Shown here: positions 34,715 to 41,795 of the stretch, piece after piece
How the letters are laid out: each line of letters begins with the position of its first letter
How positions within the stretch are numbered: the first letter of the stretch is position 1
Origin: V1-33 sp039795165
Lineage (GTDB): Bacteria; Verrucomicrobiota; Verrucomicrobiia; Verrucomicrobiales; V1-33
Direction of reading: 5' to 3'
Assembly (NCBI GenBank): GCA_039795165.1
Contig: JBDKER010000010.1
Coordinates: forward strand, 1 to 64,000
Length of the DNA: 64,000 bases
Position numbers and translations under genes: made by a program
The notes under the pieces: generated by a model
The model's database searches: none
Seen by the model: only the letters and a program-made list of their open reading frames with translations
Told to the model about the DNA's origin: nothing

Positions 34715-35770
34715 TCAGGGCTGCTGGCGGGCCCAGGCGATGATGGTTCCGCAGAGTTGGCGGATGAGAGGCTCGCTGCCTGACTGAATCATGGCGCAGA
34801 GGAAGACCGTGCGGCCGGAGTGGGCCCGGTCGTCGATGGCGGCGAGGTCGAGAGAATGGTTGGAGATGAGGCCGCATTTATGGAACCAGCGGGCCATGGG
34901 GTAGTGGGCCTGGCCGCCTTCCCATGCGTAGGGGCCGCTTTCCTTTGCGGTGGTCTGGAGGCCGGAGAGTCCGTCCTTGCCATGGAGCAGGAAACTGGCC
35001 ATTTCGCTGGAGATGCGGAAGCGTTCCGATTCTGGCAGGGAGTCGTGGAAAAAGAGGCGGTGGAGGCAGGAAGCGAGGGCGGCGGTGGTGGTGCAGTTGC
35101 CGGTGTCGGCGTCGATGACGGTGGCCCCGCGTTCCCGGGACCATGATTTTCCGGACCATGAATGGGTCCATGAAGTCTGGCGGTCCTTGTGGATGAGGGT
35201 GATGCGCTGGGGTTCGCTGCGGTGGTAGACCCATGGGCGGCCGGTGACGTAGCCGCGCATGAGGGCGGAGTGGGGGAATCCGCGTTCCGGGCTCAGAAGG
35301 CTGCTGTTGATCTGGTCGATTCCGGGGATGCGGAGGTGGAGGGTGTAGTCCTCGTTGGAGGATCGGCGAAAGACTTCCGACGACATTTCGCGGAGGGTGC
35401 GGGCGCAGTCGGTGACCCATGAACCGTCCTTTTCCTGATGTTCGAAGAGCACGTGGGCATCGAGCGGGAATCCGCGTGCGTGGACTTCCTCCATGGCAGC
35501 GATGGCGGAGTAGAGCTTGATGGTGCTGGCGGGCCAGAAGTCGTTCGCGGTAGCGCTGGTCTGGTAGTGGAAGGAGCGGGAGCGGGGCAGGCCTGTGGCA
35601 CCGTCTGAGAGGATGACGGTGGCGCGCTTGAGGGTGTCGGGCGCGATGGCGTCGATGGCCGCGTCGAGTTCCGGCGCATGGTCGGGTCCCGATTGCAGTG
35701 TGGGCGTTGGTTCCCCGGCGCGGAGGAGCGGAGCGAGGGCCGGCAGGGAGAGGAAGTGGCGGCGTCGCAT
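34715..35770 (-). CDS. Serine hydrolase, beta-lactamase/DD-peptidase fold
   Basis: A 351-residue exported protein with a twin-Arg start (MRRRHFLSLPALAPLL) suggesting Tat export. The penicillin-binding fold motifs are ASTIKLY (Ser82-x-x-Lys85), Ser136-Ser137-Asn138 as the SxN motif, and FHKCGLIS where the third motif is K-C-G rather than K-T-G or K-S-G. Length and the class A-like SxxK...SxN spacing fit a beta-lactamase-like or DD-peptidase-like enzyme. Whether it hydrolyses beta-lactams or peptidoglycan cannot be told. It is followed downstream by the exonuclease gene. Confidence 0.72.
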   Translation of the reverse strand: MRRRHFLSLPALAPLLRAGEPTPTLQSGPDHAPELDAAIDAIAPDTLKRATVILSDGATGLPRSRSFHYQTSATANDFWPASTIKLYSAIAAMEEVHARGFPLDAHVLFEHQEKDGSWVTDCARTLREMSSEVFRRSSNEDYTLHLRIPGIDQINSSLLSPERGFPHSALMRGYVTGRPWVYHRSEPQRITLIHKDRQTSWTHSWSGKSWSRERGATVIDADTGNCTTTAALASCLHRLFFHDSLPESERFRISSEMASFLLHGKDGLSGLQTTAKESGPYAWEGGQAHYPMARWFHKCGLISNHSLDLAAIDDRAHSGRTVFLCAMIQSGSEPLIRQLCGTIIAWARQQP

Positions 35771-35788
35771 GGCTGGTGGGAGCGGGGG

Positions 35789-36097
35789 TCAGAACTTATC
35801 CGGGCGGAGCACCTGGACATCCTCCTGCCAGACCACCATGGCGAAGCGGGGCATGAGATCCGACCAGAGGCGGCTGATGAGGCGTTCTGCGCGGGTTGGG
35901 TTGACGATGGCCTTGACGAGGATGTTGGCGGTTTCGGGGATTTCTCCGAGTCTGGTTCCCTGGGATCCGGCTCCTTCGGCGCTGAGGATGGTGAAGCCGT
36001 GGCAGCCGCATTCGGCGAGGAGTTTCTCGAGAGTGGGTCTGGCGAGTGCCTCCGTGGTGACGCAGACCATTTTCATGGGATGGAGAGGGACACTCAT
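35789..36097 (-). CDS. SbtB-like PII family regulator
   Basis: A 102-residue PII-like trimer-forming protein. It starts with the beta strand MKMVCVTTEALARPTLEKLL, continues to CHGFTILSAEGAG, a short T-loop-like stretch and a second ferredoxin-like half (ANILVKAIVNPTRAERLISRL). It is coupled to sbtA by an ATGA overlap, so it is most likely SbtB, which binds nucleotides and inhibits SbtA. The C-terminal segment FAMVVWQEDVQVLRPDKF is shorter than that of classic GlnB. Confidence 0.75.
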   Translation of the reverse strand: MSVPLHPMKMVCVTTEALARPTLEKLLAECGCHGFTILSAEGAGSQGTRLGEIPETANILVKAIVNPTRAERLISRLWSDLMPRFAMVVWQEDVQVLRPDKF

Positions 36098-37077
36098 GAG
36101 TGGAAGAGGGAGTGGCAGCGGCGTGCCAGTTCGAGGTAGAGCGGGAGACCGACGGAGATATTGAAAGGGAACGCGATGCCGAGGGCGGTGGCAAGGGAGA
36201 GGGTGGGCCGTGCTTCCGGGATGGCCACGCGCATGGCGGCTGGAGCGGCGATGTAGGACGCGCTGGCGGCGAGGGTGGCCATGAGCATGGAACCGCCGAT
36301 GGAGAGGCCCGCCGCCGTCCCGGCGACGGCACCGAGGCAGCCATTGATGATGGGCGCGGCGATCCCGAAGAGCAGCAGGAAAGGACCGGCCCTGCGGAGG
36401 TCGCCGAGCCTTCGGCCTGTGACGATGCCCATTTCCAGAAGGAAGAGAGCGATGACCCCGAAGAAGGGGGAGACGAAGAATCCTTCTGCGCTGCGCAGGC
36501 CGGCTGGTCCGCTGATCCAGCCGACGAGCAGACCGCCGATGAGGAGGATGACGCTGCGGCCGAGGAAGGCGTCGTGCAGGGCTGGTTTCAGGGATGAATG
36601 GCTTGTTTCCGGGGATCCCTTTCTGGCGAGCAGGACTGCGGCGATGATGGCCGGGGATTCCATGACCGCGAGGAAGGCGCTGGCGTATCCTTCGCTGGGC
36701 ACGCCTGCCTGTTTCAGGTAATTGACGGCAGTTATGAAGGTGACGGCGCTGACGGATCCGAAGTGAGCGGCGATGGAGGCGGCATCGGCGATGGGCAGAC
36801 CGCCTGGGCGGCGGAGGACGGCGTAGCACCAGAGCGGGATGATAGTACTGAGGGCGATGCCGGCGAGTGCGGGGAGCCAGACGCGGTCGAATCCGGCTTC
36901 GCTGACGGCGACTCCTCCTTTGAAGCCGATGGCGGTGAGGAGGTAGATGGTGAGGGCCGAGTAGAACTGTTCCGGGAAGCGGAGATCGCTTTTCACGAGG
37001 GCGGCGATGATGCCGAGGGCGAAGAACAGGATGGGGGGCGAGAGGAGATTGGCGGAGAGAGCTTCGGTGAATGACAT
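36094..37077 (-). CDS. sbtA: SbtA-like sodium-dependent bicarbonate transporter
   Basis: A 327-residue inner-membrane protein with about ten hydrophobic helices and an internal duplication, the SbtA (DUF897) family. Family-typical stretches are LLTAIGFKGGVAVSEAG and HFGSVSAVTFITAVNYL. It takes up bicarbonate driven by sodium in cyanobacteria; homologues occur in many heterotrophs where they may feed anaplerotic carboxylation. Its stop overlaps the sbtB start by four bases, so the pair is co-translated. The ATG at 37077 gives the expected N-terminus. Confidence 0.85.
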   Translation of the reverse strand: MSFTEALSANLLSPPILFFALGIIAALVKSDLRFPEQFYSALTIYLLTAIGFKGGVAVSEAGFDRVWLPALAGIALSTIIPLWCYAVLRRPGGLPIADAASIAAHFGSVSAVTFITAVNYLKQAGVPSEGYASAFLAVMESPAIIAAVLLARKGSPETSHSSLKPALHDAFLGRSVILLIGGLLVGWISGPAGLRSAEGFFVSPFFGVIALFLLEMGIVTGRRLGDLRRAGPFLLLFGIAAPIINGCLGAVAGTAAGLSIGGSMLMATLAASASYIAAPAAMRVAIPEARPTLSLATALGIAFPFNISVGLPLYLELARRCHSLFHS

Positions 37078-37110
37078 GCGGGCGCAGCCAGAGACGTTTT
37101 GCGGGCGGGG

Positions 37111-37866
37111 TCAGATGCTGGATTCCGGATTGGGTGTGCTTGCCAGCAGAGATTCGAGGGCAGCGGCCTGTTCCGGGGTATCGATGCCGGGGCTGCTGTG
37201 GGAGGTGACGAGGCAGTGAATGGTGGCGTCGTTTTCGAGCGCCCGGAGTTGCTCGAGGCTTTCGGTGACCTCGAGCGGGCTGGGAGGCCATGCGACAAAC
37301 TGGCTGAGGAAAGCGCGACGGTAGCCGTAGATGCCCATGTGTCGCCACCACGTCATTTCTCCGTGATGTCCGCGGGCGAATGGGATGGGGGATCTGCTGA
37401 AGTAGAGTGCGCGTCCGCTGCGGGACATGGTGCATTTCACAACATTCGGGTCGTGGCGTTCTTCATCTGAATGGAGTGGGTGGACGGCGGTGACCATGCC
37501 GATGGACTCGGGTCCGTGCAGCAGGGTATCGGCGATGCGGTCGATGAGTTCTGGACTGACCAGTGGTTCGTCGCCTTGGACATTGATGATGTGGTGGTCT
37601 GGGGGGAGGGTGCTGGCGGCCTCGGCGATGCGGTCGGTTCCGCTTTGGTGGTGGGGTGAAGTCATGATGACTTCGGCACCGAAGGCGCTGGCGGTTTCGG
37701 CGATGCGCGAGTCGTCGGTGGCGACGAGAATGCGGTCGGTGAGGCGGCAAAGGCGGCAGCGTTCCCAGACGTGCTGGATGAGGGGTTTCCCGGCGATGCG
37801 GTGGAGGGGTTTTCCCGGAAATCTTGTGGAGGCGAAGCGGGCGGGAACGATGATGGAGCAGCGCAT
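37111..37866 (-). CDS. kdsB: 3-deoxy-manno-octulosonate cytidylyltransferase (CMP-KDO synthetase)
   Basis: A 251-residue KdsB of normal length. It activates KDO with CTP for lipopolysaccharide core synthesis. Motifs: IIVPARFASTRFPGKPL (nucleotide-binding loop), VQGDEPLV (metal-binding Asp), YFSRSPIPFARG, and HMGIYGYRRAFL. It shows that the organism makes KDO-containing LPS. It sits six bases downstream of the Pro-rich TPM-associated gene and 33 bases before sbtA, so the stretch 39500 to 35789 may be one transcript. Confidence 0.93.
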   Translation of the reverse strand: MRCSIIVPARFASTRFPGKPLHRIAGKPLIQHVWERCRLCRLTDRILVATDDSRIAETASAFGAEVIMTSPHHQSGTDRIAEAASTLPPDHHIINVQGDEPLVSPELIDRIADTLLHGPESIGMVTAVHPLHSDEERHDPNVVKCTMSRSGRALYFSRSPIPFARGHHGEMTWWRHMGIYGYRRAFLSQFVAWPPSPLEVTESLEQLRALENDATIHCLVTSHSSPGIDTPEQAAALESLLASTPNPESSI

Positions 37867-37872
37867 GAGGAA

Positions 37873-38850
37873 TCAGGCCGACGGTTTAGCCGGGCGGAAG
37901 CGAACCGAGGAGGAATGGCCGCCGCAGTAGGGAGCACCGAATCTTGGAGTCGATGGGAAGACGGAGAGGACGAGCGGGGTGCGGGCTGCGTGGCGTCGTT
38001 GTCTGGTGTGCCACCAGAGGGCACCGAGGCCGATGGCGAGGAACTGGCCGCCGACGATGGTGAGCCACCAGCGGGCGGAGCCTGTATTTGGCGAGAGGAG
38101 CGGGACGCTGGGGCTGGGGTCTGGTGGTCTGGCCGAGTTGACTTCCGTGAGGAGGTGGAGCAGAAATCGCGAGGTGGAGGCGTCCGGGCCGGGGACTGCG
38201 CTGGCGGCGGAGGCGCATGCTGCCACGGTGGCCGATAGCTGGCTGTGGTTCCAGCGGATCGCTGCGCCTTTTGAAGGGTGGAGTTGGGCTTGTCCGGGGG
38301 CGTTGACGGGAATGATGACGCTGATGGCTGGCCGGTCGAGGTAATTGGTTTCGATCCATGAGGTTGGATCCCATGACTCCGGGAGGCTGCTGGAATCCGG
38401 GACGACGAGGCAGTGAAGGGTGGTGCCGGATTTGGCTGCCGCGTCACCTAGGAGGGATTCGAGGTGGGCTCTGGTGATGCTGCTGAGGGTGCCGAAGGGG
38501 TCGGCGAGCAGGGATTCTCTGCTCCATGGGGAGTCGGAACCGTGGGCGGGACCGGCTGGTGTTGGTTCCTCGGCGGTTGGTGGATTGGCAGATTCCGCAG
38601 TGGGCGGCGGGGCGGCTGGCCAGAGTTGCGGGGGGAAGAGGCTTCCGGAGTTCGGTGGACTTTCGGATGGAAGAGTGAGGGGATCAGTCCTGCCGGGGAG
38701 GATGTGGAGCAGTCCCCCGGTTTCTTCGGGGTCTGCGGGCCGGGGGGAGTTCGGGGGGAACTGATCCGGGGGGAGGCCCGACTGGGCGGTGGCGAGTGCG
38801 GCGGAGAGGATCCATGTAGCCGCGGCGGATGGGCAGCGGGGCGGGCTCAC
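37873..38850 (-). CDS. Proline-rich exported protein with C-terminal membrane segment
   Basis: A 325-residue protein starting at a GTG (38850) that overlaps the previous stop as GTGA. It has a signal-type N-terminus (SAAATWILSAALATAQSG), a long Pro/Ser/Thr linker, a globular region around 120-250 (HLESLLGDAAAKSGTTLHCL, AISVIIPVNAPGQAQLH) and one membrane helix (WWLTIVGGQFLAIGLGALWW). The globular part could be a diverged TPM-type domain since it is coupled to a TPM gene, but I do not recognise it with certainty. The open frame reaches 39216, but that overlaps the TPM gene and is shadow. Confidence 0.55.
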   Translation of the reverse strand: MSPPRCPSAAATWILSAALATAQSGLPPDQFPPNSPRPADPEETGGLLHILPGRTDPLTLPSESPPNSGSLFPPQLWPAAPPPTAESANPPTAEEPTPAGPAHGSDSPWSRESLLADPFGTLSSITRAHLESLLGDAAAKSGTTLHCLVVPDSSSLPESWDPTSWIETNYLDRPAISVIIPVNAPGQAQLHPSKGAAIRWNHSQLSATVAACASAASAVPGPDASTSRFLLHLLTEVNSARPPDPSPSVPLLSPNTGSARWWLTIVGGQFLAIGLGALWWHTRQRRHAARTPLVLSVFPSTPRFGAPYCGGHSSSVRFRPAKPSA

Positions 38851-39500
38851 GGTTTGCGCTGGGGAGGGGCCGTCTGCCGGTGGCGGCGGATTCTTGGAAG
38901 GTTGGCGAGGGGGGTGGGGCTGGTGCCGCGGGACACGTTGGGGGTGAAGCCGCCGGAGAGCGTGGCCGACTTCGCGAGGTGATCGGACAGTGTGGTGAGG
39001 ACAGCGAGGATGGCCTTGCGCCATTGGGCGGCGGCGAGGTGGGGGAGGGCTGATTGGAGGGATGCGCTGAGGACTGCCTGGGGTAGCCATGCTTCCAGGG
39101 CGTAGCCTGTGACAGCGGAGAGTTCTCCTCCGACGGGGTCGAGCACGAGGAGGAGGCCGCAGTCGTTGGGGCGTGACAGGTCGACTCCTGGCAATGCGGC
39201 GCGGTTGAGCAGCCATGTGCCGAAAGTGCGGGCGCTTACAGGATGCGGGATGGGTCCAGCGAAGACCGCGGTGAAGTAGCCGGGGAAGCGGCTATCCCAT
39301 GCACTGATGGCGGCGGTGAGGCGCGTGAGATCGTCCGGCGAGAAGCAGGAAGCTTCGTCCTGGATGCGTTCGAGGATGACTTCGTCGGCACCGAGAAGCC
39401 CGTCGAGGGTCGCGAGGGAGAAGCCGCAGTGGAAGCAGCGGGGGCAGCCGTCCGGCAGGGGGTGCTGGCAATTGGGGCACTGGTGAGCGGGACTGGCCAT
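38847..39500 (-). CDS. Zinc ribbon plus TPM domain protein
   Basis: A 217-residue protein. An N-terminal zinc ribbon (CPNCQHPLPDGCPRCFHCGF) is followed by a TPM domain (about 35-190: LTRLTAAISAWDSRFPGYFT, NDCGLLLVLDPVGGELSAVTGYALEAWL). TPM domains are found in photosystem II repair and phosphatase-like proteins, often with membrane anchors; no membrane segment is visible here. The ATG at 39500 is chosen; a GTG at 39512 is the alternative. It is coupled to the downstream Pro-rich exported protein. Confidence 0.65.
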   Translation of the reverse strand: MASPAHQCPNCQHPLPDGCPRCFHCGFSLATLDGLLGADEVILERIQDEASCFSPDDLTRLTAAISAWDSRFPGYFTAVFAGPIPHPVSARTFGTWLLNRAALPGVDLSRPNDCGLLLVLDPVGGELSAVTGYALEAWLPQAVLSASLQSALPHLAAAQWRKAILAVLTTLSDHLAKSATLSGGFTPNVSRGTSPTPLANLPRIRRHRQTAPPQRKP

Positions 39501-39576
39501 GAAGGATCTCACAGGGAAGGAAAAATTCCCCGTGAGGATGCCTCACGACCCGGCCGGAGTCAATCTCCGTGGGCGA

Positions 39577-40209
39577 TCAGTTTTCGAGGACCTTGCGACC
39601 GTCCGTGATGTGGAATACGCGGTCGGTCCAGAGAACGTTCTGGGGCCATTCCGGGGCAGTGGCGTCGTTCAGGCGGGGGATATTTTTCCCGAGGGTGAGG
39701 TCTTCTGGCTGATTGGGAGCGACGTTGATGGGGGTGCCGAGGGGGACGAGTTCCCAGAATTTGGGAGCAACGTTCCATGGGAGGCGGACGCAGCCATGGG
39801 ATTTATTGACGGCGTGGACCCAGCCGCCGTGGAAGCCGTAGCCCGGGCGGAATTCGACCCAGAAGGGCATGGGGTATTTGCCGTAGCTCATGGAGCGTTT
39901 GTTGCGGATGCGGGCGTAGGCGCGGTGGTTGCCGAGCGGAGTGCCGTGACCGGGGGCTCCGAAATTCGCCGGGGTGACGAGGAGTGGCTTGTCGCCTTCG
40001 AGAACGTAGACGGCGCGGTGGTTTACGGAGGCTTTGACGCGGACGTTCTTCGGGTTGGTCGCGCGGTAGGCGGGGACATCGAAGGTACGGCCGTCGACCG
40101 AGCGGCTGGCGGTTTTCTTTGCCGGGGCAGCGCAGCTGGTGAAGGTGAGGGAAGCCATGCCGGCGATGGCGGTGGCGGCGAAGGGACGGAAGAGGCGGAG
40201 GAACTTCAT
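39577..40209 (-). CDS. L,D-transpeptidase, YkuD domain lipoprotein
   Basis: A 210-residue exported enzyme that makes 3-3 peptidoglycan cross-links or attaches proteins to peptidoglycan. The signal peptide ends in LTFTSC-A, a probable lipobox with Cys26. The YkuD active site is complete: His127 in GFHGGW and SHGCVRL with Cys140. The ATG at 40209 gives the signal peptide; a longer frame to 40290 does not. It is divergent from the LON domain gene, with a shared 133-base promoter region. Confidence 0.87.
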   Translation of the reverse strand: MKFLRLFRPFAATAIAGMASLTFTSCAAPAKKTASRSVDGRTFDVPAYRATNPKNVRVKASVNHRAVYVLEGDKPLLVTPANFGAPGHGTPLGNHRAYARIRNKRSMSYGKYPMPFWVEFRPGYGFHGGWVHAVNKSHGCVRLPWNVAPKFWELVPLGTPINVAPNQPEDLTLGKNIPRLNDATAPEWPQNVLWTDRVFHITDGRKVLEN

Positions 40210-40342
40210 CGGTGGGAGGGATACGCGGGGACGAGGGCTGGGAAAGAGCAAAATCCGCGTGGTCGCGGGAAGGATGGCAGGGAAGAGCATCCGTTGGGGG
40301 GACGGGCTGCGTTACTCAGCGTCCTTAATCTTGGCCAAACCT

Positions 40343-40933
40343 GTGGTGGTGCTTCCTGAAACTCTCCCTGTGATGCTTCTGTCGCGCTGCAATCTGATGC
40401 CGCACGGCATGTTGCCATTGTTTATTTTCGAGCCCCGGTACCGCGAGTTGCTGCAGCATGTGCTGCGGATGGACCGGATGTTCTGCGTGGGATTTCTGTC
40501 GGGGGAGGAAGAGAGTGACGAGGGAATTGATTCGTTCAGCACGGCTGGTTTGGTGCGGGCCTGCATTGGGCATGAGGATGGGACGGCGCATCTCGTGCTG
40601 CAGGGGGTTAAGAGGGTGCGGTTGAAATCGTGGACGCAGCGTGAGCCGTTCCGGCTTGCTGAGGTGGTGCCTCTGCAGACGAGTGTGAAGGACGAGGGAG
40701 AGGTGGTGGAACTCAGTGCCTTGCTCATGGAGCGGGCGGCTGAGGTGCTGCGGCGTGGGGGGGCGGCGGAGATGGCCGAGAGGGTGGGATCGATCGAGGA
40801 TCCGGAGGTGCTGGCGGACTTTGTGGCGGCGAATTTTCTGGGGGACGCCTCGCTGAGGCAGCCCCTGCTGGGGATGAGTGTGCTGGACGAGCGGTTGCGG
40901 TATCTGCTGGAAGTGTTTCAGGGCGAGGTGTAG
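40343..40933 (+). CDS. LON peptidase substrate-binding domain protein
   Basis: A 196-residue stand-alone LON N-terminal domain. The hallmark LPLFIFEPRYRELLQHVL is at about 24-41, followed by FCVGFLSGEE and HLVLQGVKRVRL. There is no AAA+ or protease domain. The start is uncertain: GTG at 40343 gives MVVLPETLPVMLLSR, which fits the family beginning; ATG at 40373 is the alternative. Such proteins are widespread and their function is unclear. It ends 10 bases before the deacylase gene. Confidence 0.75.
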   Translation: MVVLPETLPVMLLSRCNLMPHGMLPLFIFEPRYRELLQHVLRMDRMFCVGFLSGEEESDEGIDSFSTAGLVRACIGHEDGTAHLVLQGVKRVRLKSWTQREPFRLAEVVPLQTSVKDEGEVVELSALLMERAAEVLRRGGAAEMAERVGSIEDPEVLADFVAANFLGDASLRQPLLGMSVLDERLRYLLEVFQGEV

Positions 40934-40943
40934 ACGCGACGGG

Positions 40944-41786
40944 ATGGAGCAAGGAGCAACGGAGGGACTGGCGCGGCTGACGCCGCTTTGTGACTCGCAT
41001 GATCCGGCTCATGTGGTGCGCCGCTGGCGGGCCGTGGCGCGTCGGGCGGGGATGCGGGTGAGTGAATTCGGACAGACGGCGGCTGGTCCGGTCCTTGTGC
41101 TGGAGAGCCGCGGGGTCGATGGCCCGTGGCTGTATTTATCGGCAGGGGTGCATGGGGATGAGGCGGCGGCGGTGGCGGGGCTGCTGGGCTGGGCGGAGCA
41201 GCATCCTGATTTTTTCCGGGAGCATGCGGTGACGGTGGTTCCGTTGTTCAATCCTTGCGGGCTGGCGGCGAACACGCGGGTGGACGGGGAGGGACGGGAT
41301 CTGAACCGGTGCTTTCATCTGGCTGGTGATCCACTGGTATTGGCCTGGCGGGAGTTGGTGGTCGTGCGGCGGTATGCGGCGGCGGTCTGTCTGCATGAGG
41401 ACTACGATGCCGCTGGCTGTTACTGCTATGAATTGAACCGCGATGTCCGGCTGAGGCTGGCCGATCGGCTGCTTGGAGCGGTTGAGCCGTGGCTGCCGCG
41501 GGATGGGCGGCGGACGATTGATGGACGGCGGGCGCACCGCGGGGTGATTCAGCGGCGGCGGGTGCCGCCTTTGCCGGGTCAGCCTGAGGCCGTGGCCTTG
41601 TACGAGGGAGGGGTGCCCGTGACCCTGACATTCGAAACGCCGTCCGAGGCTGCCTTCGAGCAGCGGGTGCTGGCGCAGGCGGCCTTTGTGAACGGGTTAG
41701 CGGAATGGTTCCGCGGTGTGGGACGGGTGGAGGAGTCTGGGACGGGTGGAGGTGTCCGCTGGACAGAGCGGGTGGGAGGGGCATGA
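40944..41786 (+). CDS. M14-type succinylglutamate desuccinylase/aspartoacylase family
   Basis: A 280-residue zinc carboxypeptidase-like deacylase. The first metal motif is AGVHGDEAA with His70 and Glu73; a DLNRCF block follows and a second ligand region is CLHEDYDAAG around 150. The active-site region VTLTFETPSEAAFEQRV fits the catalytic Glu. These enzymes cleave N-acyl amino acids or peptidoglycan peptides. The start at 40944 lies 10 bases after the LON gene stop; the SNF2 gene follows after nine bases. The substrate is unknown. Confidence 0.75.
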   Translation: MEQGATEGLARLTPLCDSHDPAHVVRRWRAVARRAGMRVSEFGQTAAGPVLVLESRGVDGPWLYLSAGVHGDEAAAVAGLLGWAEQHPDFFREHAVTVVPLFNPCGLAANTRVDGEGRDLNRCFHLAGDPLVLAWRELVVVRRYAAAVCLHEDYDAAGCYCYELNRDVRLRLADRLLGAVEPWLPRDGRRTIDGRRAHRGVIQRRRVPPLPGQPEAVALYEGGVPVTLTFETPSEAAFEQRVLAQAAFVNGLAEWFRGVGRVEESGTGGGVRWTERVGGA

Positions 41787-41795
41787 CGTGGGGTG

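Noticed and set aside
38851..39216. N-terminal extension of the Pro-rich TPM-associated protein
   Set aside because: It overlaps the coding part of the TPM gene in another frame. The GTG at 38850 overlapping the previous stop is a better start.
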